A stretch of 64,000 nt of DNA from Marinomonas ostreistagni (GTDB lineage Bacteria > Pseudomonadota > Gammaproteobacteria > Pseudomonadales > Marinomonadaceae): assembly GCF_016461785.1 (NCBI RefSeq), contig NZ_JAEMUH010000003.1, positions 124,001 to 188,000 of the forward strand, read 5' to 3'. The notes beneath the pieces were generated by a model. It made no database searches, was not told the origin of the DNA, and saw only the letters and a program-made list of their open reading frames with translations. Position numbers and translations under genes: made by a program. Positions 39,166 to 49,309 of this stretch are shown here, in pieces (positions within the stretch are counted from its first letter, which is position 1; each line of letters begins with the position of its first letter).

Positions 39166-39558
39166 ATGGCAGGCGAATTTAGTCGTACTAGTCGTATTGG
39201 TGATCAGCTCCAAAAGGAGCTGGCCTCCCTTATTCAATTTGAAGTGAAAGATCCACGCCTAGGTATGGTAACGATCAACGAAGTCCGAGTCGCAAAAGAC
39301 TTGGGCTACGCGGATATCTACTACACCGTATTAGGTTTGGATGACAATGCAGAGCGCTTGGCTGAAAACCAAGCGGCTTTGGACAGCGCGAAAAACTTCT
39401 TACGTCATCGCTTGGCGAAAGAAGTAAAACTTCGTGTGATGCCACATCTCCGCTTTCATTACGACGCGAGTGTCGTCAATGGTGCGCGCATGTCTGCATT
39501 GATTGAAGAAGCTGTTCAGAAAGATCAGCGTAAGAACCAAGATTCAGAAGAAGAGTAA
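39166..39558 (+). CDS. rbfA: Ribosome-binding factor A
   Basis: A 130-residue KH-fold protein for 16S rRNA 5'-end maturation and cold adaptation. Typical parts are SRTSRIGDQLQKELASLI, VKDPRLGMVTI and MPHLRFHYD. It sits between infB and truB in the conserved order. Confidence 0.96.
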   Translation: MAGEFSRTSRIGDQLQKELASLIQFEVKDPRLGMVTINEVRVAKDLGYADIYYTVLGLDDNAERLAENQAALDSAKNFLRHRLAKEVKLRVMPHLRFHYDASVVNGARMSALIEEAVQKDQRKNQDSEEE

Positions 39559-39567
39559 GCGCTTACC

Positions 39568-40497
39568 ATGGGTAAAACGCAATGGCGCGCCATTGATGGC
39601 GTCGTGCTACTAAACAAACCTCTGGGTCTTAGCTCTAACCAAGCGTTACAAAAAGTTCGCCGTGTGTTCCGTGCTGCTAAAGCCGGACACACGGGGGCAC
39701 TTGACCCACTTGCTACTGGCATGCTTCCACTATGTTTAGGCGAAGCCACCAAATTCTCGCAATTCCTTCTCGACGCCGACAAGCGTTACATCACTTGTAT
39801 TGAACTGGGTATTCGTACTACCACAGGTGATAAAGAAGGCGACATCTTGACTAACGAAACCGTTCCACAGCTTTCTGATGAAGAATTAGAGGCGCTACTT
39901 AACCGTTTTCGTGGTGAGATCGAGCAAGTTCCACCGATGTATTCTGCGTTGAAGCACGAAGGCAAGCCTTTGTATGAATACGCGCGCCAAGGGATCACCA
40001 TTGAGCGCAAGCGTCGCAAAGTGTTTATCTCAAACTTACAGGTACTAGAGCGCACTGAAAACACCCTAACTTTGGACATTAGCTGTTCTAAGGGAACTTA
40101 TATCCGCACCATTGGTGAGGATATCGGCGAAGCCATGGGGTGTGGTGCGCACCTTAAGACCCTGCATCGAGTGTCAACAGCGGGCTATGATCCGGCGGAT
40201 ATGCTCACAATTGAAGAGTTTGAAGCCTTAGCTGAGCAAGGTGAGGATATTCTCGATCAACAGTTGATGGGTGCGGATACCGCCGTGTTGCATTTGCCAG
40301 AGATTGTCATGTCAGTGCAAGAATCCCAAGATATAGTATTTGGTAGATTACTGAACGACACACGTGGTTTTGATGAAGGTCAATTACTACGTCTATACGT
40401 GGATGGTACGCGTGCATTCATGGGCTTAGGCGAAGTGAAAAAAGGCAAAATTAAGCCGCATCGATTGGTAAATACGAGTGAGTTAGCCAAAAAATAG
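39568..40497 (+). CDS. truB: tRNA pseudouridine-55 synthase TruB
   Basis: A 309-residue enzyme modifying U55 in the T-loop of tRNAs. The catalytic Asp is in GHTGALDPLATGMLP; KPLGLSSNQ and SCSKGTYIRTIGEDIG are further TruB motifs. It starts 9 bases after rbfA. Confidence 0.97.
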   Translation: MGKTQWRAIDGVVLLNKPLGLSSNQALQKVRRVFRAAKAGHTGALDPLATGMLPLCLGEATKFSQFLLDADKRYITCIELGIRTTTGDKEGDILTNETVPQLSDEELEALLNRFRGEIEQVPPMYSALKHEGKPLYEYARQGITIERKRRKVFISNLQVLERTENTLTLDISCSKGTYIRTIGEDIGEAMGCGAHLKTLHRVSTAGYDPADMLTIEEFEALAEQGEDILDQQLMGADTAVLHLPEIVMSVQESQDIVFGRLLNDTRGFDEGQLLRLYVDGTRAFMGLGEVKKGKIKPHRLVNTSELAKK

Positions 40498-40584
40498 TGC
40501 TAGAATACTCAACCTTAGGATGACTGAAAATATGCTCGGCCACCCTGAATTTTTAATTGCATATTATTATCGGAGATACAGATT

Positions 40585-40854
40585 ATGGCATTGTCTGCAG
40601 AACAAAAAGCAGCATTGGTTGCAGAGTTTCAAACTAAAGAAGGCGACACTGGTTCACCAGAAGTTCAAGTTGCATTGCTAACTAAGAACATCGAAGGTCT
40701 ACAAGGTCACTTCAAAGCAAACAAAGGCGACCACCATTCTCGTCGCGGTCTAATCCGCATGGTAAACCAGCGTCGTAAGCTGCTGGACTACCTAAAGCGT
40801 AAAGACGCAGCACGTTACACTAGCTTGATCAAAAAGCTAGGTCTACGTCGCTAA
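40585..40854 (+). CDS. rpsO: 30S ribosomal protein S15
   Basis: An 89-residue S15 with the family's usual length; it binds the central domain of 16S rRNA. Motifs [35 protein letters not shown] are complete. It has its own leader and is followed by a strong terminator and then pnp. Confidence 0.98.
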   Translation: MALSAEQKAALVAEFQTKEGDTGSPEVQVALLTKNIEGLQGHFKANKGDHHSRRGLIRMVNQRRKLLDYLKRKDAARYTSLIKKLGLRR

Positions 40855-40861
40855 GACAGAG

Positions 40862-40893
40862 AAAGGGCCATAGAGATATGGCCCTTTTTTCTT
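40862..40893 (+). terminator. Rho-independent terminator after rpsO
   Basis: An 11-bp stem, AAAGGGCCATA (40862-40872) with its complement (40877-40887), loop GAGA, then a T-run. Confidence 0.92.
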
Positions 40894-40898
40894 AAAGG

Positions 40899-41003
40899 CC
40901 TCCCAAGGGACAGCCTGTACTTCACATGTATTTTTCTTCGTACAGTCAAACGAAGCCAAAAGAATACATCTGAGTACTGGCTACTAAAGATTGTCTTTGG
41001 GAG
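40899..41003 (+). promoter_or_regulatory. Long hairpin in the pnp leader (likely RNase III target)
   Basis: Nested inverted repeats fold about 100 bases into one interrupted stem: CTCCCAAGGGACA (from 40900) with TGTCTTTGGGAG (40992-41003), CCTGTAC (40914-40920) with GTACTGG (40974-40980), and ATGTATT with GAATACAT closing on CTTCG/CGAAG. In E. coli a similar leader hairpin is cut by RNase III and lets PNPase repress its own synthesis; the same control is inferred here. Confidence 0.7.
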
Positions 41004-41034
41004 AAAGTTACAAAAAATAAGTTAAGGAATACGA

Positions 41035-43146
41035 GTGAGTATTACGACTAAAACTTTCCAATACGGAAATCAAGAAGTTACCCTAGAAACAGGCCGTATC
41101 GCACGTCAAGCGACGGGTGCTGTTCTATGTACAATGGGCGATGCACAAGTGCTTGCAACAGTAGTTGGCGCTAAGAGCGCAAACGCTGGTCAAGACTTCT
41201 TCCCACTGTCTGTACACTACCAAGAGCGTACTTACGCGGTTGGTAAAATCCCAGGTGGTTTCCTAAAGCGTGAAGGCCGTCCTTCAGAAAAAGAAACCCT
41301 AACGTCTCGTCTAATCGACCGTCCAATTCGTCCACTGTTCCCGAAAGGCTTCATGAACGAAGTACAAGTTGTTTGTACAGTTATGTCGACGAACACTGAC
41401 CTAGACGCTGACATCCCAGCAATGCTGGCAACGTCTGCAGCACTAGCTGTGTCTGGCATCCCATTCAACGGCCCAATCGGTGCAGCACGTGTAGGCTTCA
41501 ACGATGAGTCTGGCTACGTTCTTAACCCACTAAACTCTGAACTAGCAGAATCTCTACTAGACATGGTGGTAGCGGGTACGAAAGACGCAGTACTAATGGT
41601 TGAGTCTGAAGCACAAGAGCTGACTGAAGACGAAATGCTAGGTGCAGTTCTTTACGCACACAAAGAAATGCAAACGGCTGTTCAAGCGATCAACGAATTT
41701 GCGGCAGAAGCTGGCAAGCCACGTTGGGAATGGTCTGCTGAGCAAGCAAACGCTGACCTAGTTGAAGCGGTTAAATCTGGCTTCGCAGCACAAATCGAAG
41801 AAGCGTACACGATCTCTGAAAAGATGGACCGTTACGCGAAACTTGGCGAAGTTCGTCAAGCAGCAATCGAAGCGCTTGTTACTGAAGAAGGCCCATACTC
41901 AGAAGGCGAAGTGTCTGCAGTATTCGGCAAGCTTGAGAAAAACATCGTACGTCGTCGTGTAATCGACGGCAAACCACGTATCGACGGCCGTGACAACAAA
42001 ACTGTTCGTGGCATCAACGTTGAAGTGGGCATGCTTAAGAAAACTCACGGTTCCGCTTTGTTCACACGTGGTGAAACACAAGCCATCGCTACTTGTACAC
42101 TAGGTACAAGCCGTGACGCTCAGATCGCTGACGGTCTAGCGGGCGAATCTAAAGACAGCTTCATGCTGCACTACAACTTCCCTCCTTACTCTGTAGGTGA
42201 GTGTGGTCGTATGGGCGGTGTCGGTCGTCGTGAAATCGGTCACGGTCGTCTAGCACGTCGTGGTGTACAAGCGGTTCTTCCTTCAGAAGACGAATTCCCA
42301 TACACAATCCGCGTCGTATCTGAGATCACTGAATCGAACGGTTCAAGCTCAATGGCGTCTGTTTGTGGTGCGTCTCTATCTATGATGGATGCTGGTGTTC
42401 CTCTTAAAGCGCCAGTTGCGGGTATCGCAATGGGTCTTGTGAAAGAAGACGACGGCTTCGCAGTCCTAACTGACATCCTAGGTGACGAAGACCACCTTGG
42501 TGACATGGACTTCAAAGTAGCGGGTACTGAAGAAGGTATCACAGCGCTACAAATGGACATCAAGATCGAAGGTATTAACGAAGAGATCATGGACATCGCA
42601 CTATCCCAAGCGATGGAAGCACGTAAGTACATCCTACGTGAAATGGCTCAAGTAATTGGTTACGCTCGTCCAGAAGTATCTCCGAATGCACCATCTATGG
42701 CGACATTCAAGATCGATCCTGAGAAGATCCGTGAAGTTATCGGTAAAGGCGGCGCAACAATCCGTTCTATCACTGAAGACACTGGCGCTTCTATCGACCT
42801 AGACGACGACGGTACAGTACGTATCTATGCACCAGATAAATCTGCATCTGATGCAGCGATGCTACGTATCCATGAAATCACTGCAGAAGCAGAAGTCGAC
42901 AAACTTTACCAAGGTAAAGTTGTTCGTCTAGCGGAATTCGGTGCTTTCGTGAACATCCTTCCAGGCAAAGACGGCCTAGTACACATCTCTCAGATCGCTG
43001 AAGAGCGCATCCGTGCAGTAGCTGACGTACTAGAAGAAGGCCAAGACGTAATCGTTAAAGTCCTAGACGTAGACGCTCGTGGTCGTATCAAGCTTTCTAT
43101 CAAAGAAGTAACTGAAGAAGAAAAAGCAGCATTCGTTGCTGGCTAA
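41035..43146 (+). CDS. pnp: Polyribonucleotide nucleotidyltransferase (PNPase)
   Basis: A 703-residue 3'-5' phosphorolytic exonuclease of the RNA degradosome. It starts with GTG at 41035, preceded by AAGGAA. Two RNase PH domains, a KH domain ([20 protein letters not shown]) and an S1 domain ([20 protein letters not shown]) are in the usual order. Expression is probably autoregulated through the upstream hairpin. Confidence 0.98.
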   Translation: MSITTKTFQYGNQEVTLETGRIARQATGAVLCTMGDAQVLATVVGAKSANAGQDFFPLSVHYQERTYAVGKIPGGFLKREGRPSEKETLTSRLIDRPIRPLFPKGFMNEVQVVCTVMSTNTDLDADIPAMLATSAALAVSGIPFNGPIGAARVGFNDESGYVLNPLNSELAESLLDMVVAGTKDAVLMVESEAQELTEDEMLGAVLYAHKEMQTAVQAINEFAAEAGKPRWEWSAEQANADLVEAVKSGFAAQIEEAYTISEKMDRYAKLGEVRQAAIEALVTEEGPYSEGEVSAVFGKLEKNIVRRRVIDGKPRIDGRDNKTVRGINVEVGMLKKTHGSALFTRGETQAIATCTLGTSRDAQIADGLAGESKDSFMLHYNFPPYSVGECGRMGGVGRREIGHGRLARRGVQAVLPSEDEFPYTIRVVSEITESNGSSSMASVCGASLSMMDAGVPLKAPVAGIAMGLVKEDDGFAVLTDILGDEDHLGDMDFKVAGTEEGITALQMDIKIEGINEEIMDIALSQAMEARKYILREMAQVIGYARPEVSPNAPSMATFKIDPEKIREVIGKGGATIRSITEDTGASIDLDDDGTVRIYAPDKSASDAAMLRIHEITAEAEVDKLYQGKVVRLAEFGAFVNILPGKDGLVHISQIAEERIRAVADVLEEGQDVIVKVLDVDARGRIKLSIKEVTEEEKAAFVAG

Positions 43147-43170
43147 TCTTATGACTTCTGGTTAGATCTT

Positions 43171-43200
43171 AAAAAGGAGCACCTCGGTGCTCCTTTTTAT
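43171..43200 (+). terminator. Rho-independent terminator after pnp
   Basis: A 13-bp perfect stem (43171-43183 with 43186-43198; AAAAAGGAGCACC and complement) with a T-run. Confidence 0.9.
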
Positions 43201-43219
43201 TGCCTGCGATTTATGTTGC

Positions 43220-43445
43220 AAAGGGATCTGACCCCTTAAGTGATAGCTGTCATTCCCAGCCTGACCTTATACCTGCCCTTGTAGGAACTCGCTGTGCGAG
43301 TGATTGTAGGGGGGGAATCTTTCCCCGACCTTTGTACGACCCGATTCTATCGGGGATTGTGGCAAAGGGGTCAGATCCCTTACAAGCTTAGATTCGCAGG
43401 TAGTTGCCAACAATATCGGTGTAGAAGGGATCTGACCCCTACAAG
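43220..43445. repeat. Cluster of AAGGGATCTGACCCCTT palindromic repeats
   Basis: Three near-identical copies of AAGGGATCTGACCCCTT in both orientations: 43220-43238 (+), 43363-43382 (-) and 43424-43441 (+). A weaker fourth is at 43520-43540 (AAAGGTGTCTGACCCATAAG). A half copy of the REP-like element (GTAGGAACTCGCTGTGCGAG) is at 43281-43304. There is no gene from 43147 to 43585. Confidence 0.75.
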
Positions 43446-43585
43446 TAAACGCGCTTAGAATAATCACAAAAAGACTGCTTGGAAATGACGCAAGTTAAGA
43501 CAAAAACTCGGTCGCTGGTAAAGGTGTCTGACCCATAAGGACAAAAGCTGATAAACTGCGTTTTTATGTGATCTAGGAATCCCCA

Positions 43586-43813
43586 ATGAGCCAACCTAAC
43601 AACCCATTACATGGTTTATCATTAGAAAAGATATTAACGCGCCTAGTAGAACAGTACGGCTGGGATGGCCTTTATAATGAAGTGCGTGTGAACTGTTTTG
43701 TTAATGATCCGTCGATCAAGTCTGCCCTGAAGTTTTTGCGTAAGACGCAGTGGGCCAGAGATAAGGTTGAAGCGCTGTATATCCAAACCTTTAGTCATCA
43801 ACCCACACCATAG
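43586..43813 (+). CDS. VF530-family (DUF2132) DNA-binding-like protein
   Basis: A 75-residue protein. [20 protein letters not shown], then [20 protein letters not shown] and [19 protein letters not shown] match the VF530/DUF2132 family almost throughout. A structure-based DNA-binding role has been proposed for the family. AGGAATC precedes the start. Confidence 0.9.
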   Translation: MSQPNNPLHGLSLEKILTRLVEQYGWDGLYNEVRVNCFVNDPSIKSALKFLRKTQWARDKVEALYIQTFSHQPTP

Positions 43814-43870
43814 TCTTGTAAAACGCCCCGTCAGTTTTCTTAGCGTGGTGTCAATCGTATCTAATTGCAT

Positions 43871-43906
43871 CGGGTCAGAGGCTGATGAATGTGGCCTTCT
43901 GACCCG
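43871..43906. terminator. Bidirectional hairpin between convergent genes
   Basis: CGGGTCAGAGGC pairs with GCCTTCTGACCCG (one bulge) with an 11-base loop, between the VF530 gene and the convergent BCCT gene. Its arms share the TCTGACCC core of the repeats at 43.2-43.4 kb. Confidence 0.6.
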
Positions 43907-43916
43907 TACAGTACGA

Positions 43917-45134
43917 TTAACGACTAAACTTAACTTTCTCAAAGTCTAGAGTATTTTCTTCGCAAGGCCCTTTAATGCTGGCCACTTCGTGGCGCTTTTT
44001 CAACACGATGTAGATAAAGCAGCTAAAGTAGAGGCCAATCACCAGTGCGCCAACCCACTCGATTTTCAGAAAGTCGAGTTGGAATAAAAGTGTTAAGGCA
44101 CACATGAGAACCAAGTTACCCACAATATAAGGGATTAGACCAAAGCGTTCTACGGTTAGGTTTAGGTTATCAGTGTAGAGACGGATCAGTGAATCCAAAG
44201 AATTCACAACCATCAAAATCCCCACCACAATCATCATCACGTTGATAAAGCCTGCGATCTGTAATCCTTCAGAGTGGTAGTGATAAAGGATGGTGAACCA
44301 GACCCCAATAGCAATAGATGGGAAGACCATCATCGCCAAGAGTAATTGCCAAGTGCGAATGCCGCTGACAAAACGTGCTGTAAATTGCCCAATCATGATG
44401 CTCCAAGAGAACCACCAGAATAGGTAGAACGCATGGTAGTCATTGAGCGGTAGCATGAATTGATAAATATTCGTGAAGTATTCACTAATCAGCCCTGCGC
44501 TGCTTAGGAAGTCGGCAGGGTTACCGTTATCCGTCATGTATGCTCTAAACCACATAATCACGATTAATGCGATAAACAGAAAGCTAGAGCCTAAGCTTAA
44601 GATTCTGAGCAGTTTCATACTACTGCTTGAGTAAACTGCTAAGGCAATGGAAGCCAGCACGATCAAATAAAATGTCGGTACTACGGATTCGCCATCACCG
44701 ATTTGTGGTAGATACCAAGGTAGATTTACAAGTAGTAAATAGGCAGTGAAGGCACAGGTACCGATGATAACGATATTATTAATCAGTTTAACCAGCGGTA
44801 ATTCGAAGAACTTTACTCGTGGCTCTACGATGCAAAAGTAAAAGCAAGTTAAGAAATAGAATCCCCAAATCAAAAAAGCCCAATATCCAAATTCAATCGC
44901 TAGCGGGTTGGCGAAACTGTATTCAGGGCTGTCGGTGAGATTGGCATAGCCACCGAACTCTGTGAGAGGAAACATAATCAGACCCACATCTAAGCCTGAT
45001 GTAAACAGAATCGCGATGAACGTTAATGTTCGAACAGGGGTGACCCCGACACACTTTATGTTCCACCATTTAAGCAGAATGACGACGATTGCTGTGAAAG
45101 AGAAGATAAGGCCACACGATAAAAGAATATTCAT
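43917..45134 (-). CDS. BCCT-family (betaine/choline/carnitine-type) transporter
   Basis: A 405-residue inner-membrane protein with about 11-12 hydrophobic segments. YLFWWFSWSIMIGQFTARF with SGIRT following matches the BCCT signature (WxWWxxWxxFxGxFxARxSxGRT). It is shorter than typical BCCTs (about 500+) and diverged, without long terminal regulatory tails. The substrate is likely a quaternary amine, but this is inferred. A 30-bp palindromic operator-like site lies just upstream of its start. Confidence 0.75.
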   Translation of the reverse strand: MNILLSCGLIFSFTAIVVILLKWWNIKCVGVTPVRTLTFIAILFTSGLDVGLIMFPLTEFGGYANLTDSPEYSFANPLAIEFGYWAFLIWGFYFLTCFYFCIVEPRVKFFELPLVKLINNIVIIGTCAFTAYLLLVNLPWYLPQIGDGESVVPTFYLIVLASIALAVYSSSSMKLLRILSLGSSFLFIALIVIMWFRAYMTDNGNPADFLSSAGLISEYFTNIYQFMLPLNDYHAFYLFWWFSWSIMIGQFTARFVSGIRTWQLLLAMMVFPSIAIGVWFTILYHYHSEGLQIAGFINVMMIVVGILMVVNSLDSLIRLYTDNLNLTVERFGLIPYIVGNLVLMCALTLLFQLDFLKIEWVGALVIGLYFSCFIYIVLKKRHEVASIKGPCEENTLDFEKVKFSR

Positions 45135-45143
45135 TCACCTACC

Positions 45144-45173
45144 TTTTTTTAATTAAACGTTTAATTAAAAAAA
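45144..45173. promoter_or_regulatory. Perfect 30-bp palindrome upstream of BCCT gene (BetI-like operator)
   Basis: A perfect inverted repeat centred between 45158 and 45159, with core TTAATTAAACGTTTAATTAA flanked by seven T and seven A. The centre resembles the BetI-type core TTGAACGTTCAA. It lies 10-39 bases upstream of the BCCT start codon, a good place for a repressor of the TetR family. Confidence 0.65.
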
Positions 45174-45644
45174 GACTATAAGATGATTGAATGCATTTCA
45201 ATCATGCGAAAATGAGGGTTGAGTGAATAATGGAGTGTGAAAATTCTCATTTGAGAGCCAAATACGCTGATTTGCTTATAAAGTGAGTAGTTAGAAATTT
45301 ACGAGCATGAAGTCTTCAAATATTATGATTTTATAAGCGAATTGAGTTTATTTATGGAATTTTAGGTCTTATTTCCTGCATTTTAGGAATTTAGGTTTTC
45401 ATACTACTTTAATGAAAATGTAAGGATTCTGCATTCAAACTTGTGTTAGTTTGGCTGGATTTCGTGTGGACTCTAAGGCTGTTTTGTGTCGTATATAGCT
45501 TGAATAGTAGTCGTAGTTGGATAAATCAAGTCTGCGATTTCACCTTGAAATTCTTAGAAAACATCCTGTAAAAACATGGGATATGCTTATTCAGAGCTTT
45601 TTGAAAGGCTAGACTTAGCATTTGATTTACTTAGAGTGACCATT
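45174..45644. other. AT-rich intergenic region
   Basis: About 470 bases between the divergent BCCT and YceB-like genes. Presumably it holds both promoters. No ORF with a plausible start, RNA gene or clear repeat was found. Confidence 0.4.
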
Positions 45645-46205
45645 ATGAAAACAGTTCTGACAATGTGTTTCGCACTTTTATTGAGTGGTTGTGCCACTCT
45701 TTCACAACTTTCCACTTACTCCATTTCAGACGGGGAATTAGAGCAGGCATTAGACAATCAGCTTGCTAAGCTTCAAAGCAATGCCAATATTGGTGGTATT
45801 CCTTTGACGTTAAAAGTGGATGATATGTCAGTAGCTATTGGCCCAGAAGGGCGTGATGTGGTGCAGCTTGGCACAGAGGCAACGGCAAATATCAGCGTAT
45901 TTGGCTTTCAATATCCAGCGAAGTTGAAGTTAGAGTTGGAAGGGACACCGTATTACGACAGTCAGAAAAAAGCGATCTTTGTACGTTCGTTAACACTGTT
46001 AGACAGCACCATTGATGCGGGTGGTTATAAAGGCAACCTTGCGCCGTTGAGCAATGAAGTGATGATGTTGATGAATGGTTACTTAGCATCAAACCCAGTT
46101 TACACCTTAGATACTAGCAACGACGTAGTGCGTTTATTGTCGAGTGTGCCGCTCAATATGACGATTGAACAGGGTAAATTAGCGCTGCAACCACGTCAGC
46201 AATAA
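45645..46205 (+). CDS. YceB-like lipoprotein (DUF1439)
   Basis: A 186-residue lipoprotein with the ATG at 45645; the lipobox is LLSGC (about residues 14-18). The remainder (SISDGELEQALDNQL, IGPEGRDVVQL, VFGFQYPAKLKLELEG) fits DUF1439/YceB, predicted lipid-binding lipoproteins. It is followed by a bidirectional terminator shared with acnB. Confidence 0.8.
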   Translation: MKTVLTMCFALLLSGCATLSQLSTYSISDGELEQALDNQLAKLQSNANIGGIPLTLKVDDMSVAIGPEGRDVVQLGTEATANISVFGFQYPAKLKLELEGTPYYDSQKKAIFVRSLTLLDSTIDAGGYKGNLAPLSNEVMMLMNGYLASNPVYTLDTSNDVVRLLSSVPLNMTIEQGKLALQPRQQ

Positions 46206-46253
46206 TCACAACAGATATTGGGCAATGCTTAAGAAGCATTGTCACTAGCAACA

Positions 46254-46287
46254 AAAAAGCCCTGTCTCAATTGAGTCAGGGCTTTTT
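46254..46287. terminator. Bidirectional terminator between yceB-like gene and acnB
   Basis: A near-perfect hairpin, AAAAAGCCCTG... with its complement ending in TTTTT (46254-46287), A-run on one side and T-run on the other, between convergent genes. Confidence 0.9.
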
Positions 46288-46320
46288 GAATTAGCTTAAG
46301 CTGTTCTAAATAAGCTTAGG

Positions 46321-49119
46321 TTACGCTACTGGCGTGATTGCGATGTCGCCGCCTTTAACGCTTAGGTCTTCACTTGGTGGCGCAAAAGACGTTAGGTTAA
46401 TGCCAGCAACCGCTTCTTTGTACTCATCTAGAGATGGGAAGCGACCAAGAATACAAGATAGAACTACCATAGGTGTTGAACCTAGTAGTGACTCACCTTT
46501 CTTCTCTGCAGTGTCTTCTACTACACGGCCTTGGAACAGACGAGTAGAAGTCGCAAGTACTGTGTCACCAGGAGCAGCTTTCTCTTGGTTACCCATACAT
46601 AGGTTACATCCTGGACGCTCTAGGTACATGATGTTCTCGTATTCCTTACGAGCTGCTTCTTTAGGGTTCACATCGTCAAACTGGAAGCCAGCGTATTTCT
46701 CTAGTAGAGCCCAGTCGCCTTCAGCTTTTAGCTCATCCACGATGTTGTACGTTGGTGGCGCAACAACTAGCGGTGCTTTGAAAGTGATAGGGCCTTTCTT
46801 CTCAAGGTTACGAAGCATGGCAGCGATGATTTGCATGTCACCTTTGTGCACCATACAAGAACCCACGAAGCCTAGGTCAACTTTACGGCCATCGTAGTAA
46901 GAAGTCGGACGGATCACATCGTGCGTGTAACGCTTAGATACGTCTTCGTTGTTTACATCTGGGTCCGCAATCATTGGCTCGTCAATTGCGTCTAGATCAA
47001 CGACAACCTCTGCGTAGTATTTAGCGTTGTCATCTGGAGCAAGCGCTGGTGCTTCGCCAGACTTGATCTCAGCGATACGCTTGTCAGCAAGAGCGATCAG
47101 ACCTTGAAGCATGTTTGCTTCGTTATCCATGCCTTTGTTGATCATGATCTGAATGCGAGACTTAGCAAGCTCTAGAGACTCGATCATGGTTTCATCAGTA
47201 GAGATACAGATAGAAGCTTTCGCTTTCATTTCTGCAGTCCAGTCTGTGAAGGTGAAGGCTTGGTCAGCAAGCAATGTACCGATTTGTACTTCGATGACAC
47301 GGCCTTGGAATACGTTTTCGCCTTGGAACTGCTTCAACATCTGCGCTTGAGTTGCGTGTACGATGTCACGGAAGTCCATATGAGGCTTCATTTGGCCTTT
47401 GAACGTAACTTTAACAGACTCAGGGATTGGCATTTCTGCTTCACCTGTTGCTAGAGCAACCGCAACTGTACCCGAGTCAGCACCGAATGCTACACCCTTA
47501 GACATACGAGTGTGTGAGTCACCACCGATGATGATCGCACGATCGTCAACTGTGATGTCGTTCAATACTTTGTGGATTACGTCAGTCATTGGTGCATAAA
47601 CACCCTTAGGATCACGTGCAGTGATAACACCAAAGTTGTTCATGAAAGACATTAGCTTAGGAATATTTGCCTGAGCTTTTTTGTCCCATACAGACGCTGT
47701 GTGACAGCCCGACTGGTAAGCACCGTCAACGCTTGGCGCGATAACAGAAGCCGCCATTGACTCAAGCTCTTGGCAAGTCATTGGACCAGTTGTGTCCTGA
47801 GAACCAACGATGTTTACTTTAACGCGAACGTCAGAACCTGTGTGTAGAGCTGTTTTCGACGTTACGCCAACCGCGTTACGGTTGAAGATTTTCTCTACAG
47901 CAGTTAGACCTTGGCCTTCAATAGAGATCTCTTTGTTTTGTGCGTAAACAGCAGGCGCTTCGATGCCTAGTGTTTCTGCTGCGAACGTTTGTAGCTTCTT
48001 ACCGAATGTTACCGCGTAAGAGCCACCTGCTTTCATGAATTCCACTTTTTGTGGTGTGAACGCAGAAGATACGTCAACAAGCTCTTTGTCACCGTTGTAA
48101 AGCTTCTTAGCTTTAGTATCGATAGTAAGAACAGTGCCTGTTGCAACAGAGTAGGCTTCTTCTAGGACTGGGTCGCCGTTTTCGTCACGAACCACATTAC
48201 CGTCTGCGTCAGTTTTCTTAACCCAGTTTTTAAGGTCAAGACCGATACCACCAGTTACGCCAACAGTCGTTAGGAAGATTGGAGCAATACCGTTCGTTCC
48301 TGCAACCACTGGACGGTTGTTAACGAATGGGATGTATGGAGACGTTTTTTCACCTGCCCATAGTGCAACGTTGTTCACACCAGACATACGTGAAGAACCT
48401 ACACCCATGGTGCCTTTCTCAGCGATCAGCATCACTTTAGCGTTCGGGTGTTTTTTACCTAGCTCAACGATGTCTTTTTGAGCTTCTGGGCTGATCATGC
48501 AAAGGCCGTGTAGTTCACGGTCAGCACGAGAGTGTGACTGGTTACCAGGAGATAGCAAGTCAGTAGAGATATCACCTTCTGCTGCAACGTAAGTCACTAC
48601 GTCGATTTTTTCTGGGATATCGTCAAGTTTCGTGAAGAACTCTGCTTTCGCATAGCTTTCAAGCACTTCTTTAGCGATCGCGTTGCCAGCTTTGTAAGCA
48701 GCTGATAGACGGTCGTAGTCAGCGTCGTATAGGAATACTTGAGATTTAAGTACTTCACCTGCTGCTGTTGCTTGTGCGTGATCAGACAGAGCCACGTCTA
48801 GTAGTGCTGCAACAGAAGGACCACCTTTCATGTGTGAAAGCTGTTCTAGAGCGAACTCCGGAGAGATTTCAGCAACGACTTCGTCGCCAAGAACGATTTC
48901 TTTAAGGAAAGCAGACTTTACAACCGCTGCTGGTGTGGTACCTGGCAGAGTGTTGTAGATGAAGAAGTTCAAAGAGTCTTCACGGTGTTCGTTAGCCGTA
49001 TCTTTAATCTGCTCAATGATTTCAGATACCAATTCAGCACCGTCGATTGGTTTTGGTGCAAGACCTAGTTCGTTCTTGCGAACCTCAATTTCTTTTAAAT
49101 AGTCAGTATAGTAACTCAT
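46321..49119 (-). CDS. acnB: Aconitate hydratase B (long form)
   Basis: A 932-residue TCA-cycle enzyme (citrate/isocitrate, probably also 2-methylisocitrate). AcnB layout is recognised from GSQDTTGPMT, GGDSHTRMSKG, the Fe-S cysteines in GSCMVHKG and in RPGCNLCMGNQ. E. coli AcnB has about 865 residues; the extra length lies partly around residues 300-420 (after LKNWVKKTDADG). A Fur-like box lies about 190 bases upstream. Transcribed as a single gene. Confidence 0.9.
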   Translation of the reverse strand: MSYYTDYLKEIEVRKNELGLAPKPIDGAELVSEIIEQIKDTANEHREDSLNFFIYNTLPGTTPAAVVKSAFLKEIVLGDEVVAEISPEFALEQLSHMKGGPSVAALLDVALSDHAQATAAGEVLKSQVFLYDADYDRLSAAYKAGNAIAKEVLESYAKAEFFTKLDDIPEKIDVVTYVAAEGDISTDLLSPGNQSHSRADRELHGLCMISPEAQKDIVELGKKHPNAKVMLIAEKGTMGVGSSRMSGVNNVALWAGEKTSPYIPFVNNRPVVAGTNGIAPIFLTTVGVTGGIGLDLKNWVKKTDADGNVVRDENGDPVLEEAYSVATGTVLTIDTKAKKLYNGDKELVDVSSAFTPQKVEFMKAGGSYAVTFGKKLQTFAAETLGIEAPAVYAQNKEISIEGQGLTAVEKIFNRNAVGVTSKTALHTGSDVRVKVNIVGSQDTTGPMTCQELESMAASVIAPSVDGAYQSGCHTASVWDKKAQANIPKLMSFMNNFGVITARDPKGVYAPMTDVIHKVLNDITVDDRAIIIGGDSHTRMSKGVAFGADSGTVAVALATGEAEMPIPESVKVTFKGQMKPHMDFRDIVHATQAQMLKQFQGENVFQGRVIEVQIGTLLADQAFTFTDWTAEMKAKASICISTDETMIESLELAKSRIQIMINKGMDNEANMLQGLIALADKRIAEIKSGEAPALAPDDNAKYYAEVVVDLDAIDEPMIADPDVNNEDVSKRYTHDVIRPTSYYDGRKVDLGFVGSCMVHKGDMQIIAAMLRNLEKKGPITFKAPLVVAPPTYNIVDELKAEGDWALLEKYAGFQFDDVNPKEAARKEYENIMYLERPGCNLCMGNQEKAAPGDTVLATSTRLFQGRVVEDTAEKKGESLLGSTPMVVLSCILGRFPSLDEYKEAVAGINLTSFAPPSEDLSVKGGDIAITPVA

Positions 49120-49309
49120 AGCGCCAATTTCTCATTCCGATCCGGTTATGGTTGATTAACAAGATATTAAAAAGCGGCAAATAGCTCAATGGAAACTAAT
49201 GACACAAAGTTAATACCCACCATCATTAAAAAAAATAAACCCGTAATTATAGTAGGCGAATCGAAATATTATGCACGTTTAGAGGGTAGGTTATTATAAG
49301 TATCTGATT

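Noticed and set aside
43147..43585. Possible CRISPR array from the repeats after pnp
   Set aside because: The repeats are palindromic, in alternating orientation and unevenly spaced, and no cas genes are present.
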